DNA from: Hesseltinella vesiculosa
Lineage: Eukaryota; Mucoromycota; Mucoromycetes; Mucorales; Cunninghamellaceae
DNA length: 64,000 nt
Assembly (NCBI GenBank): GCA_002104935.1
Contig: MCGT01000013.1
Location: forward strand, 248,001 to 312,000
Reading direction: 5' to 3'
Positions 44,516 to 57,630 of the stretch are shown piece after piece. The translations under genes and the position numbers were made by a program. Every line of letters starts with the position of its first letter. The stretch's first letter is position 1. The notes beneath the pieces were generated by a model, which was given only the letters and a program-made list of their open reading frames with translations, was not told the DNA's origin and made no database searches.

Positions 44516-46499
44516 TCATGTCGTTGTCAAGAGACCAAAAAGAATGCTGCTCACAATAACGAAGCCTGCTAAATAGGAAATCATCTTGATAAGGAGGGTA
44601 TGGAGGCGTGTCATGGTGCGGGTGGTGGAGGGGTTGGGTTGGAACAACATCGTTAGCAGCAGCTGCACAGCAAAATCACCATCCAGTTTGAAGGCTGGCA
44701 GGATGTTCAGCAAACACAGTGCCAAGGTAAAAGACGAGATATACCGAAGCAAAAGCTCGGTACGATGAGGAAGCCACGCAGGCAAAAGCCATGATTTTGG
44801 TTGCAGGATGCCTACTTTGACTACAAAAAAAGAATGAGACATTTGCTGTTCACGTGCCTGCACTTACTGCTTTCCCAAATATCCACCAGTTCACCTTCGA
44901 AAATAAATACTTTGTCACGATCACCTTGAGACCACCAATCTGGCATGCGTGCATAGATGCGAACCACTTGGCCGCTTGGTGATGGGGTAAACGGCGTCAC
45001 ACATTTCATCGTGGGCTGGGAACATTCATGATCGTGTTCACACCGTTCCGGATGCCGAGCTCCAAGCACTTGGATGGTTGATAAACAGGATAGCAATTCA
45101 GGCTGCTTGAAAGACACCGAAGAAGGAGGTCAACACATCTGGCCACTCCCTTTTTTTTTAACTCACCTTGCGGCTGCCGTTCTCGGCATGATAATTTTTG
45201 AAACAAGAGACCGAGGCATTGGCTGATTTACCAAATGGATAAGTATCGTCGATTTCACAACAATCTAAAGACGTTGTGGAGGCTTCCATGGCGGCACAAA
45301 AGCCAAGCTGAGGCAGGACATTGCGGCCATCCTTGTTCAACAAGAACTGGTTCCAATCCACCAGGTTGTTTTCTAAATCCAGATCGTCCAACTGGTAGAT
45401 GATCGAAGACGGTGGCAGATGGGGATACATGGGTGACTGTGATCGCACCTTCACCACGCTGACCCCGCCGTTGCCTTCCAGAGATTGCCAACCAGCACAC
45501 TCCAACAACAGCTTCAGCCCACCCTGCAGCAAGACCAACGTCCATAAATACAACACCAGGTTATGCCACACCCCAGCACACACAATCTTGAGTTGACGGA
45601 AAGGCGACAGCAGTTGAAGATATTGATCTGGCACATTCACAAAGGCACCTGGATAAATGTAAATAAAAAATAATCCGCAGCTTTGAATTTGCACTTGTTC
45701 CCTAAAAAAAAATAAAGTCAGCGCGCGTCCTTTCTTCGATGGTGGGCATTTACGCAAACGAGGCAATCGCATGGCCAGCTTCATGAATGACACCACACAC
45801 CAGTAATGAGATTAAATAATAGCCGATATGTGACATGGGCAACGTCACGCCGGGAATCTAGAGTAAAAAAGGCGCGTGAGTAACACGACAAGGTGATGTC
45901 ACACACTGTTTTTTTTTGACCTTACCATGGGCAGAAACAGTGGATCATCCGAGCTGGCGGTGACAGGCTCCTCCCGTTTCATGAGGCGATGAGATGACGA
46001 GTCCTGAGCAAGCAGCAGGCGATGAAAGGCGATGATCATCTTGACAGCGGCAATCAGCATGATAGCCACACTGACGATCATGGCCAAGCAAGCAACCAAC
46101 GCCCCAAGGGAGAACCAGACGTGCCAAAAGGCAGGGCACAGGCGAGCACAGGAGCTAAACAGGCCATTCAGCCGTTGGGTGGTATATCGCACTTGGAAGA
46201 GTCGCACTGTCCATTCATCTTTAGGTCGCTGGCCTTTGCTGGTGTCTTCTTGGTCATTGAGATTCAGCCCGTTTTCCCGAGCCTGGCCATGGGTTGGGAG
46301 AATGCTACTGCTTCTTGTTAGTGGCCATGTGGATTGATTCCACGTCTAAAAAAAAAAGGGAGCCATCAGCCCTCACCTTCCCCATTGGACTTAATGGACG
46401 TACCAAACTTTGACTACTGTAAAATCTTATCGCAAAGATCACCACATAAATGACTAGCCATAGGCAAATGAACTGCCATAGAATGGAAAAGACATCCAT
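44516..46499 (-). CDS. Site-2 intramembrane protease (S2P/MBTPS2 type)
   Basis: Six exons begin with the ATG at 46499 (46404-46499, 45926-46345, 45754-45857, then about 45167-45701, 44867-45105, 44516-44823). Metal-binding HExxH lies in GVIHEAGHAIASFA, and the second signature NILPAFKLDGDFA supplies the third ligand Asp in the LDG motif. There are several transmembrane helices, and a Cys-rich luminal insert of about 200 residues contains CEHDHEC. S2P cleaves membrane-anchored transcription factors such as SREBP in the Golgi after a first cut. Its presence implies a regulated-proteolysis pathway that budding yeast lacks. Exon limits near 45100 may be off by one base. Confidence 0.88.
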
Positions 46500-46816
46500 A
46501 CAGGATAATCAATACTGTTGTGAACAAAAGAAAAAAGGAAAACGAAAAAAGAAAACGTGTGTTTCAAATTGTTTTTCTTTGCCATCGGGCTTTTCCATTT
46601 TTGTTTAGCTGGCGACGTTCCCAATGTTGCTGTTCACGAGATGAATGGAAAAAAAATGTCACACAAGTAACTACAGCAATGGAAAAGGATTTAGCTAGTT
46701 TTATAGTTGGCGTGTAGGGTTCCAATGCTGTGTTTCAGCTTGAGAGAGAGACAGAGAGAGGAAGGAAGACGGCCAAGGGTCACCAGCTTTGAAGCAGGTT
46801 TTGGCCAGCCATCACA
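46500..46816. other. Intergenic, no gene seen
   Basis: Short gap between two minus-strand genes, containing a GA-rich block at about 46740-46765. It should hold the S2P promoter. Confidence 0.35.
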
Positions 46817-47284
46817 TCACGGACCTATGCCGTATGGCTGTAGGGCATTGCCTGGCGCAAGCACATCTTTTCCTTGAGTTTGCGGTTTGTCAAGCGTATT
46901 TTTTTTTTTAAAGAAACGGGCTTACGGTCGAAAGGGGTCTTCCTATCCATTGTTTCCAAGACACGCGTTGGGGGCAACGGAGGTGCAGCAATGTTATTCG
47001 ATGCATTTGTGCTTATCGTCAAATGAATATATTCACCAAAAGCCAAACTGTCATCGGCATCACCAGTGTCACAGTTGCCCTTTTGTTAGAGTCCACCATT
47101 GCCATGTAGTATTCAAGTTCCGCCCTTACCTTATTTTATTGTACTTCACGGTTGAAGCCGCAATCTTTTTTTTTCTCCTACTTCTACTTTTTCTTTGCCC
47201 AACTTCCTTTGCTCGTTGATCCATTGCACCTGCAGTCATGTCAAAATCTGTAATAGGGCATGCTGGCTCCATAGAGATCGCCAT
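46817..47284 (-). CDS. Small basic hypothetical protein, about 110 residues
   Basis: Three exons (47130-47284, 46926-47047, 46817-46872) join in one frame with good sites (gtaagg...acag with a CTAAC branch site; gtaagc...caag). The N-terminal half is very basic (QRKSRSRRKKKIAAS), the second half reads FGEYIHLTISTNAS and then APPLPPTRVLETMDRK, and the C-terminus is APGNALQPYGIGP. No family was recognised; the RS/K-rich part suggests nucleic-acid binding or nuclear location. It is divergent from the APC permease, whose start lies only 70 bases away. A start at 47272 is also possible. Confidence 0.5.
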
Positions 47285-47354
47285 TGGTAAAAAAAAAAAA
47301 AAAAAAAAAAAAAAAGATAAGCGATCTTACATTGATAACCGCTGACAACTGCCA

Positions 47355-49482
47355 ATGCCACTTCTCTCCCTCACCCTCCATGGGAAGATAGATGAACAGC
47401 CTCCTCCTTCGTTCGCCGAAAGCGAATTCCATCAGATCCGACATCGTCAACAGGATCGACGTCATCCTACCATGCTAAAACACACTTCCACACCATCCCG
47501 ATACCCCCATCTCAGCAACAGTTGGGAATTTGCCGGTTGGGGCAACACTTACTACATGGAGCTTGAAGAGGATGACAAGGACCACCAAGCACTCAGCCCA
47601 CACCACCTGCTTGGCCAGTTCCGAGCCATGTCCATTTCGGGCAACGATCTGTTTGCCTCTGTCTTCTACTTTTTAGGCCCTGTTGTTGTACAGGCTGGGA
47701 TTTATGCGCCGGTTTCCATGTTGCTCGTCGCGTTCCTCATGTACCCTGTCAAGCGTATGATGACCGAAGTCATCACAGCCGTCCCCCTGAATGGCGGCAC
47801 CTACAACGCCATGTTACACACCACTTCCAAAGCCATTGCAGCCATTGCAGCCTGCTTCTCCATCCTCGACTACTTGGCCACCTGCGGCGTGTCAGCCTCC
47901 TCCTCGACCGCTTACCTGGCCAGTCAAGTCACCCTGCCCGAACCGCTCTCCACCTTTACCCTGGCGTTGATCATCCTTATTGCCTTTGGCCTGATCTGCC
48001 TCTTGGGTATCCGTGAATCTTCATCCGTGTCACTGGCCATATGTGTCCTCCATCTCGTCACCATGGCCATCCTGCTCGTTGCCTGCATCGTCCAATGGGT
48101 CCGTATCGGCAACGTCACTCTTCTTGCCAATTGGCACCTGTCCAACACAGCCGGTGCCGGCGCTGCCCTGAGCGTCTTCCGTGGCTTTTGTTCCGGCTTG
48201 CTCGGCGTCACCGGCATCGAAGTAAGAACGCAATAGAAAATAACCGACGAGGACGCTTCTGACCAGCCCTTGTATTTAGGCTGCCGAGAATATTGTACAA
48301 GACATGAAACCAGAGACCTTTCCCAAGGTTATGAACAACATGTATCTTTTCCTTCTCTTGTTCAACGCGCCCATCACCTTCTTGGCTCTTGTGCTTGTGC
48401 CATTGAACGACGTCCAAGCCAACCCTGCCAGTGCTACATCTGTTCTGGCCATGTATGCTACCCCCGGCCAATCCTGGCTTCCGATCCTCGTCCTGATCGA
48501 TGCTGTCATTGTCCTTTGCGCAGGCGTCTTGACCGGCATGATTGGCGCCATTGGTCTTGTACACCGCTTGGCAAGGTAAAAAAAAAAAAAAATTCCCAAT
48601 CAATCATAGACGCATTCGCCTCACAAATGCTCTTGCAGTGACCGAATCTTGCCAAGCTTTTTACTGAAAAAAAATCGATGGACTGGCTCCTATCAATACA
48701 TCACGCTGCTGTTCCTGGCCTTGAATGTGGTTTTGTGCTGTGTGGTCCGCGGTGATGCTACGTCCCTGTCGGGCGTCTTCGCCGTTGCCATCCTCGGTGT
48801 GCTGACCATGTACTGCCTTGCCAATGTCCTGATGAAGTACAAGCGCGGCCGGCTCCGCCGAATCTTGCGTGTCAATGTGTCCACCGCCATCTTTTCTCTG
48901 CTCACCTTGGTCATGGCCCTAGTGTCTAACATTGTCTTTGACCCACCCATTGCTGCCTACTTCTTGATCTATTTTGCCTTTGTGGTGCTGGTTGTCATGA
49001 CCTTGTTCAAGCGCGGCGTGCTGTTGAAACTGGCTTACTGGCTCGTGGACCAGATCGGCACCATTGCCACCCTCAGCCCGCTGGCGGGCTACACAGCTCG
49101 GCGCTTGGAAAATCAGATCCTGAGCCTGCGCCAGCAACCCACCGTGTATTTTGTCTCGACCGATGAACCCCACATCCTAAACAAGGCTATCCTCTACGTC
49201 CAACACAATGAAGACTCCAGCCACATCAAATTCATCCACCTGTACGAACGTGTCCAGGACATCCCCGAGCAGCTGGAAACCAACCATCGCCTCCTCGATG
49301 AAGTCTACCCCAAAATCCAACTGGATCTCGTCTTCATCCAAGGCCAGTTCAACCCTGATACCATCGGCCGTATCTCCCGCCAGCTCAACATTGACAAGAC
49401 CTTTATGTTCATCAGCTGCCCAGGCCCAGATTTTCCTTATACCATTGGCGAATTGGACGGCGTTCGCATCATCATGCTCTGA
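47355..49482 (+). CDS. APC-superfamily amino-acid permease with C-terminal cytosolic domain
   Basis: Exons 47355-48221, 48280-48575 and 48639-49482 give 668 residues with about 12 transmembrane helices. Core motifs: ISGNDLFASVFYFLGPVVVQ (helix 1, with its substrate-binding break), NGGTYNAMLHTTSKAIAAIA, FRGFCSGLLGVTGIEAAEN (helix 6) and SDRILPSFLL. After the last helix a soluble domain of about 110 residues starts near TVYFVSTDEPHILNKAILYV and ends GELDGVRIIML. It looks like a compact alpha/beta domain, as in bacterial APC permeases with a regulatory tail. The substrate cannot be told. ATG 47355 is the first in frame; ATG 47472 would also leave all helices intact. A run of A28 (47289-47316) lies just upstream. 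Confidence 0.85.
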
Positions 49483-50386
49483 GTCTCTCCTTTCTTTCCT
49501 TTTTCTTGTACATAAACACATTCAATAAACCCTTTCTTATCCTTGTCGTAATGATGCTGCGGGGACAATGAAAAAAGTGACCCTCGATGTCCCCTGTGTT
49601 CCCGTTGGCTAACACGGGAAACTCATGGCCGAAGCCATCGATTGGCAAACAATGTGCCACTTTTCATTGTGCGGCGGCACTCCTTTTATTCGTCGCATAC
49701 AAAATGGAAACTCTTTTGTTCCCCCCCCCCTCTTTTTTTTTTTAACTTTTAACAAACCGCCATTTGCCATCTCAACGACCAAGTGCCATGCTTCCAAGAC
49801 GACCTGGACCTCACTACACTGCATCTGGCCCCAAACGCCCCAAACCCAGCGACGGCCAGTGATACGCCAAATCATGCTGGCCGCAACGTCCAAGCACTTT
49901 CAAACCGCCGAGTCTCCGTTGCACCTTTTATTATTTTTTGGCTGGCTTCTTCAAAAACCCAGCCTTATGCTTTTCCTCATTGAAATAAAACGCCCCTGTT
50001 TTGTGATCGAGGTGGGATACTCGGGCGTCATTTTAAGAAAGACGATCTCCGCTGTCTCTTGTTATTTCTGCCTTCAGCTTTTGATAAGAGAGAGCCTGTC
50101 AACGCACCCTGAAGTGCCACCAGGCTGTGGCTTCCGTCCTAGTGATGCTCGTTCTTGTTTGTTAGCCGCGGAAAAAAAGAAGGGCCACTCCCGGCGTCAG
50201 GGTGGCTGTTTCTTTCAGCATCATTCTATGAAGCTGCGCCCTCTTTTTTTTTTTTTTCTCCCATAATCTCTCCATAGGGACAATGAAGCACACGCAGCTT
50301 GAAACGATACTTGGCTATAAATCGGCGTCAGTCGTCGTAGCGGCGACCATCTTTCTTTCTCTTTCTTTCCTTTCCACTGATTTCCA
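49483..50386. other. No confident gene
   Basis: After the permease polyadenylation region (AATAAA near 49525) about 850 bases show only overlapping frames without domain or splice support. Confidence 0.4.
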
Positions 50387-50590
50387 ATGCCATTCAAGTT
50401 TACGCTATCCAAACTTCTTGCTCCTACCCAGCAGCAACGTGTCCGCGCTCAAAATCCTGAAGAATACGATCGGCTTGCCAACCCCAAAATCTGTCGTCTC
50501 TGGCCAAAAAAGAAGAAGAGAAAAGAAGAAGCATCTTTTGAAGACGATGCCACCGTCTGTGACTTGGTCCTGGATCGTTCTGGCCAATGA
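50387..50590 (+). CDS. Possible small basic protein, 67 residues
   Basis: Single open frame starting MPFKFTLSKLLAPTQQQRVR, with a Lys-rich centre (PKKKKRKEE, a nuclear-signal-like cluster) and ending VCDLVLDRSGQ. An AATAAA lies about 50 bases beyond the stop. No family recognised. The composition is protein-like rather than homopolymer noise, but a 67-codon frame can arise by chance. Confidence 0.35.
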   Translation: MPFKFTLSKLLAPTQQQRVRAQNPEEYDRLANPKICRLWPKKKKRKEEASFEDDATVCDLVLDRSGQ

Positions 50591-51303
50591 ATCGCCTCTC
50601 TCTTTCACGCTACCCCCTTTTTTTTTATCGTGTGGTGAAAATAAAGCCATCGTTATTAAGCTCGGTGACGTGCCGGTGGTCGGGGGGGGAGTGGACCTGG
50701 TGAGTCGTTTCTGAAGTATTGGTCGCTTTGCGGCACGTTTTCTCTCAAATGACGAGGGTAGTTGAGAAGTATGGATTTGTAACCATGGTCATATCTCACC
50801 AATAACGAAGTGACTGTACCGGTACTGTACGCGCTTGGATAACCGGGAAAGTCCTAAAGATGCCGTATTAATCAGGCCGTTCTTACAGTCTAACATTATG
50901 TATGACTTGTTTAAAGAAGTTGAATTGAATTGAATTGATTTTCGATGATTTGGGGATATTTTTTTTTATTACTGTAGATGACAGTACTCAGGTGTTCCTC
51001 AAAAAGACATGCGTACTAAATTACACTGTTGCTGAGCACAGGTATGGTTCGTTTCGTCCCAAGCTTGGCACAGTGACAATAATACCAGGTGGTCGAACAC
51101 CGCCGCTCGTTTGAAGTAGCGCGCAATGCACACCAGAATTTATTGCCTTAAAAGGTTGACAGGCTGGAAACCCTATACATGCCAATAATTCATTCTTTGA
51201 TTGATCTTAGCAATTTATTTACTGGTTCTAACTGGAATAAAAAAGGAGTCGAGTAGTCGTTTAGAAGTACTAAAAAAGAAAATACACGGTGAATTCCCAA
51301 GGT
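50591..51303. other. No gene seen
   Basis: About 700 bases with little coding signal. A short tandem TTGAATTGAATTGA repeat lies near 50920-50938. It ends in the 3' flank of SKI2. Confidence 0.45.
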
Positions 51304-54300
51304 TTAACTCCGAAAAAATGCAGCCAGGCTTACCAAGCTTGCAGCAAACACAATATCTCGTTTGATATCTTCCTCCGCCTGGGCCATTTTCTTGTATAGG
51401 CTTGTGTCACCAATCATACGGGCCGCGCCCATTACTTCACGACAAGTTTCATCAAGTCGGCTGATGCAACGCACAATAGAGCCTGGTAAAAAAAAAAAAA
51501 AGGACAAGGTAAGGGACTTTGATATGCAAGAAGACATGCGAGAAAAAACTCATATACCTTCCAGGACGTCCGTCAAATCAGTGATGTACTTGAATGGCTA
51601 CAAGAGGGGAGAGAAAAAGTGGAAGGGGTGAGATAGGATCGATGATCGATAATATCGTGTTTTTTGTCGTTACCAAACCGCGAGCCCATTCGTAGACAAC
51701 TTCGACCAAGCCAAACTTGAAACCGTTGACATAGTCTTCAACAGAGATGGGTAAACCAGAGTCGGCCTGGATTTCTGCGATTTTGCGCGCGTAGGTCAGA
51801 ATGATTTCCTTGCCCTTGGTCAGCTTGGGTGTGAGGCGGGGTTCGCTGGTGTTGCGTTCCTGGAACACAAAGGCAGACAAAAGGGCAACGACCTCGGCTG
51901 GCTCAAAGTCGGCAAACACATTGTCCAGCACCAGCTCAGTCAGCAGTAATTCATCGGCAGAGTTGATTTCACAAGCCACACGGCCCTTGAGCTGCACTGT
52001 GCCCTGTTCATCAATATAGTTGAGTGCCTGCAGCACTTGCACGCGCTGGTGGTAATCGGGAAGGAGTTCCAGGTTTTGGTCAGAGATCGTCAGCTTGAGC
52101 ATTTCGATTTGCCCAGACAGGTGCTTGTGAGCATGCATCAATGCATACTAGATCAGAGGATCAGGAGACCCAAGAAAAAAAAAAAAGTGAGCAGGGATGC
52201 TTTCGAGTTCCAACCTGATTCCTGTCCAATTTTACTTACGTGGTCGTCCAAGTCGGGACATTTAGTGCATTGGAATTCAGATCGCAGGCGCTTGTAAATG
52301 CTGGTCTTTGAGCGCAGCATTTCTTGGAACTCGATGTCTTTGATCTTTTGCCAGTCGAATTCTTGGATATCACCTAGCGAGAAAATGAGAGCAATGTTTA
52401 GAAACATGCCGTGGGACATACGCGATCTGGTCATGGGCACGTACCTTTTTGGAAGTTTTGGATGAAGGCTTCCAATTCTTGCTTGGCACGAGTCATTTCC
52501 ATTGCGTTTTGTTCAGACAGCAAATGCTCCACATCCGCCTGATCGGTCAAAAAAAAAAAAAAAGAGTCAGTGCCCACGACCTATACTCGGGTGGTTATAC
52601 TTTTTTACTTTGAGCAAGGTCTTGGTCACCAACATGATGTCGTTTGTCGTGATGGTGATGATTTCTGTCTTGCTGGCGTCTGGAGGATATACCGTAATAG
52701 AGGTGATGGGCAAAGGCAATTCTTCTTCACCTATATCGTAAACAGCAGTATAACATTAGAACAGAGCTGAGGCTTTGCTTCTTCACCTTTGTCAAAGGGA
52801 GTGGACGACGGATCCTTCGAGGCTAGGACAAGGGCATAGAAGGACTTCTGCGTTGACACGGCATTTGTGCCAGCAGGTACAGGTCGTAAAATCACAGCCG
52901 GCGCATTGCGATGTACCTAGGCAAAGTAGACATTAAAAAAATAGCCCGAAGTACACCTGCAGGACGACTTACGTTGTTGTTGATAATGAGAACGCGACCA
53001 GGGCTGAAGGCACGGTTGCTGATGGGGGATGCGACAATAAACTGTTGCATCATGATGCGAGACATATGGAGTAGCTCTTTGTTGAGGTCGTAGAACGACG
53101 ACAGGTCGGCGTTACAGATGGCACAGTCCACTTGCTGTAATGCGCTCTTCTTCAGTTCGTTTTCGTCTACTAAGCGTTGGGTATCGGGCAAGAGTCGCTG
53201 GTTTGAGTTTTCAGAGAAACTGCGCTTGATCATTTCTTCCACTTTGAGAGCTTCCACACGCAACAGGTTGAGAATCATGTTGTACGTCAGGCGGAATTGA
53301 GACTCGAGTTTCGTTGGTTTGCCCAAGAGCATGGTACTGAGCATTGCTGCCTAGAAACAAAAGAAGCCGAGGTGCCTGGTCAATGCAAAAGTGGCGTATT
53401 AAAAAAAAAGGAGTCTTACAGGGGGAGCTTCATCGCCACTGCAAGCAATGATCACCATCCCGGTGCTGTCCAGGCCACGGCGACCGGCACGACCCGACAT
53501 TTGTGTGTACTCGCCTGTCATAAAGTCCAGTCAGTTCGCCTGGTTCTTGACAAGTCTGTCTTTCAGGTCTTACCTGGCAGCAAGTCTCGGAAGCTACGAC
53601 CATCGTGTTTGCGAATACCAGAGAACACAACGCTACGGGCTGGCATGTTGACACCCTAGGAAGCAGAGAAAGTAGAGAAAATAGAGAGTGCAAAGAGGGT
53701 GAGACCACGTCATCGACAGCAACCGGCAACAAGTACCATGGCAAACGTTTCTGTGGCGAAGAGAACCTTCACAAGACCACGAGCAAACAAGATTTCTACA
53801 ATCTGAAAAAAAGAAAATAGAGGGAGCGGTCAGTAAAGGAGAAGAAGAAGAAGAAGAAAAAAAAAAGGTCGGAGAGAGAAAGGGTAGCTTACTTCTTTGA
53901 TGATGGGGAGTAAGCCGCCATGATGCACCGCAATGCCTCTTGAGAGCAAGTCACGCATGCGAAGAATCTGAGGCAATTCTTTGTCGGAGCCACGCAAGCG
54001 CACCAAGCTTCGTTCGATAAAGACGTGGATTTCGCTCTTTTCCAAACTAGAGCAGAGGTCGGTCTTGGACAGGCTCGAGGCATACTCTTCACAACGGCGC
54101 TTGGAGAACGTGAATATCACCACAGGCAGTAGTTCCTTCTTGTTCAATAAGCCGATCAGATGCACAAACAAATTGCGGTCCTATAAGACAGATAGAAAAG
54201 AGTAAGTTCGCATGGCGTCCTAAAAAAAAAGAGGAAACGATGGGTGTACGGTTTGCAGTTTCTGTTGGAAGGAGCGGCCGATCTGCTTGACTTGGCCCCG

Positions 54301-56475
54301 GGAAGCAGCACCACCACGAGCGCCACCTCTTGCACCAGCCTTGCCGCCACGAGCGGCTTCCTTTTCGGTGAGATCCTTGCGTTTCATCAGTGCATCGCAT
54401 GCCTTTTTGTACCTTGCAAAGAAAAAAAAAAAAAAGTCAATGAACGGGATTTCCCCCACCCCCTGACATGTGACCTACTCGACGCCATTTAATTTGGGCT
54501 CATTGGCAGCTACGATCTTGAACAGCTCCTTGCCAGGGTAAAGATGATGTTCGAGAGGCACAGGTCGCTTCAGCGTGCTAATCACATAAATATCCTTCTT
54601 CTTGGTGCGGCTAGATGATTAAAAAAAAAACGATAAGTGAGTGGCAACGGCTGGCATCCCGGTCCCTTACCCGACCCAATCGGCGAATTCTTTGGTGTTG
54701 GGCACGGTTGCCGATAACAGGATGATGTTGACATGAGCCGGTAACATAATAATCACTTCTTCCCAAACCACACCTCGCTAAAAATGAACATGGAGAAGAA
54801 AATTGGAGCAGGTCAAGGTCACAAAACCTAGGTCGCTCCTGTGCCTTCTGCTTTACCTCGAGGTCATTAACGTAGTGGACTTCATCAAAAATAACAAATT
54901 CAACGTCACGGATCAGATCAGCACCTCGGTACAGCATGCTGCGCAAAATTTCGGTGGTCATCACGAGGCAACTGGCTTCCGGACGGATTTGCACATCCCC
55001 GGTAAGGATGCCCACATCTTCTCCAAAGGATTGTCGAAAGTCGCGGAACTTTTGGTTGGACAAGGCTTTGATGGGCGAGGTATAGATGGCCCTGGAAACA
55101 AAGCGAGGAAAAGCGGGGTGAGTCGGATATGCACGACCAGATCTCAATCAAGTTGAGCTTACTTGGTCATATGCTTGGATGCGAGGGCAATGGCATAATC
55201 AGCAACGACCGTTTTGCCTGCAGATGTATGGGCAGCCACGAACACAGAGTCGCCCATCTCCAAGTGGTAGATGGCGTGCTTTTGGAAAGTGTCAAGTTCG
55301 AAGGGATACTGCAAACGAGAAGAGGTAGAGATAGGTTGGGTTCACAGTTCCTGATGGAGAGGGAAAGGCTAGTCTTACTTGTTGGGCCATTTCAGGGACC
55401 ACTTCATAAAAGTTGTCAAAAGGTTCATTGACATTGATTTCATGTGCCCAATCACGTCGCTTATGCAGATCTTTGACAGACTTGAGCTTCTTGGGTGCCA
55501 CAGTCTCCGTTGGCAACTGAGTAGGCAATAGTGCATCCACATCTTGCGGTTCATCGGCTGTGGCATTAGCATCCTGGCGGAAGTCATAGAAAAAGGATAA
55601 GTCGCCCTGGCCAGGACCCGCCTTTTTCCTTGCAGTGAACTTACAGGCGCGGCGTCGTCTTTTTCCTTTTGATCAACAACCTTGGTGTCTAAAAAGTCAA
55701 AGGTGGACATGCCGCTGGGCTTGAGCATGTCTTCAATATTAAAGACAGTGGATGCGGGGGGGCCTTGCAGGGGCAAGGCGGCAGGCTGATCTTGCTGGTC
55801 ATCTTCGGCGAAACGAATGCCGCGCGTGAGGCCAGGAGCAGCGACCGAGTGGAGGTGCACGTCGTCCAAGAAGCCCAGATCCAATTTCACAGCCATATCC
55901 TCGTCGTCGTTGTCGTGGTCAATCGTCAGCGCATCATTGTCTTCAACTTTCACATCCAAACCACCAGGAGCAAATGGAAACTGGGCGGCCGAGCCTCGCA
56001 CAAAGTCTTTGTTGTTGCCAAACGCACGGGTCATGCTGGTTGAATTGTTGGCCGTCAGATCGGCGTTGTTTGGCAAGTATTCATGGTAGCCAACAATATC
56101 GCCATCGTATCCATGCCGCACCACTTGCAGTTCTGTAATAGGCTTGAATAATTGCTCGTGTGCAAAGCCCGTGTAGTTGAGTTGATCATCCCAATGCCTG
56201 TAACACCACAAAAAAAAAAGAAGAGTGAATGGATGCCATTGATTTTTCTTTGTTTCTGTATGCGATGCTTTAATAAATACTCACTCTTGGAACTTGTTCA
56301 TCCATGTGGCAGGTAAAGACGTTTGAGGTGTAAGAAAAGTGTCTTCAAGATCTTGACGGATGGCGTCTATCGACTGTTCCTAAGAAAAAAAATGGAGTCA
56401 ACAAAAGACAAAGCTGAAGTTTACATCGGCTTTATTCGCATAGTTCCAGCTTACACTAGCAGGTGTCTGTGCCAT
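51304..56475 (-). CDS. SKI2: Ski2-type RNA helicase of the exosome cofactor complex
   Basis: About 21 exons run from ATG 56475 (a 21-base first exon, 56455-56475) to the stop at 51304. The N-terminal region has [20 protein letters not shown] and LDTKV-type segments typical of Ski2 rather than Mtr4. The helicase core follows: [13 protein letters not shown], Walker [24 protein letters not shown], Walker [25 protein letters not shown], an insertion domain, [27 protein letters not shown] and [12 protein letters not shown]. The C-terminal DSHCT part ends [20 protein letters not shown]. Ski2 works with Ski3 and Ski8 to feed cytoplasmic mRNA to the exosome in 3'-5' decay. The last codons may read through a possible final donor (gtaagc after AAGCTTG). 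Confidence 0.95.
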
Positions 56476-56696
56476 GGTAATGTGTTAACTGAGCACGCCG
56501 TGAAATGTAAAATCAAAGAACCGTGTTGAAAAGTAAAAAAAAAAAAACGGCAAAGGAAAAGGTTGGTCATAAGGTCGGGGGTTGAAATGTTTTTTTTTTA
56601 TTCTTTTTTTTTCGAACGATTTTTTTTTTTCAGCAGCAAGCGGCCATTCTTTTTCGTCTTTTTTTCTTGTTGGAACCCCTGGTTTTAATCTTTTGA
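56476..56696. promoter_or_regulatory. Divergent promoter of SKI2 and the Vps39_2-domain gene
   Basis: A 220-base gap with A- and T-runs between two divergent start codons. It shows that the downstream C-terminal-type gene is not the tail of a gene lying further left, because SKI2 occupies that side in the opposite direction. Confidence 0.5.
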
Positions 56697-57438
56697 ATGA
56701 ATGGAATAGAGCCTAGTCGTCCTGCTGGTGGGAGCGATCTTTTAGATGAAGAATTGGACAGGCTACAGTTGATGGATGAATTAGATGCTGACAAGCTTGA
56801 TGAGCGAAGGCGGCTCTTCTTTATGTTACTGCAAACGTATTTGGCCATTGAAGACAAGTAAGAGTCAAGAGCACAGCGCATTGCCGAAGGCTGGTGTAAA
56901 TGACCCTGCTTGATTTTATCCATAGAGATCTGATGGTGGCAAGGGCACTCCATTTGTTAAACACGCAAGGCTATTACTTTGATGCACTCAAGGTAAATGT
57001 CGACAGTTCTTGCAAGCTCCCATCTCAATCACCGATTCAATTCACTTTCAGGTGCTAGACATTATTCCAGATGACTGGCCCTTGGATCAGCTTCAAGACT
57101 TCCTTGTTCACTCACTGCGGCGCTCACTGCACAACACACTGGAAGGAGAGCTGGTCGTGGCCATGAGCCGCGGTGAAAATCTGCTAGTAGGTTACTGCCC
57201 ACGCAGTTTTTTATGCAGCTGACGGTTTTTTTTTTACAAGATTGCTAGTGAACGTATAGAGGCTTTCAACAGGGTAGGACCTGTGGTCATTGATGGGACA
57301 GCAGCGTGTGTAGCATGCAGGTCTACCTTGGAGGCAACAGATGCGGTGGTGAGTGACAGGCACCAGCTGTATCATTTGGAATGTGCAAGGGCAAGGAAAC
57401 TGGTCAGTCAGACGATAGATCACGCTGACAACCTCTAG
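56697..57438 (+). CDS. Stand-alone C-terminal part of Vps3/TGFBRAP1 (Vps39_2 domain and zinc knuckle)
   Basis: Exons 56697-56857, 56926-56992, 57052-57186 and 57241-57438 give 186 residues in frame; TGA directly precedes the ATG. The product matches the C-terminus of TGFBRAP1/Vps3-type proteins: RRRLFFMLLQTYLAIEDKDL, ARALHLLNTQGYYFDALKVL, IIPDDWPLDQLQDFLVHSLR, IASERIEAFNRVGPVVIDG, then CVAC...YHLEC, the RING-like zinc end. AATAAA follows the stop at about 57471. The matching N-terminal part is the next gene downstream, so the order on the chromosome is the reverse of the order in the protein. In CORVET this end contacts the class C core. Possibly the two products assemble as a split subunit. 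Confidence 0.8.
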
Positions 57439-57630
57439 ATCAGCCATTCTGAAGGTTGTCACCTGAAGCCAATAAAATATAATAACGACGGATACCTCTT
57501 TTATGAAAATTGTCTGGGACATGAGCAGTTGAAGCAAGGCCAGTTTTTTTTTTTCTTTCTTCGCTCTTTTTTTCTTTTCAACATTTTTATCCAGTAACGG
57601 CACGACTTCCTTATTATTGTTAAATGCGTT

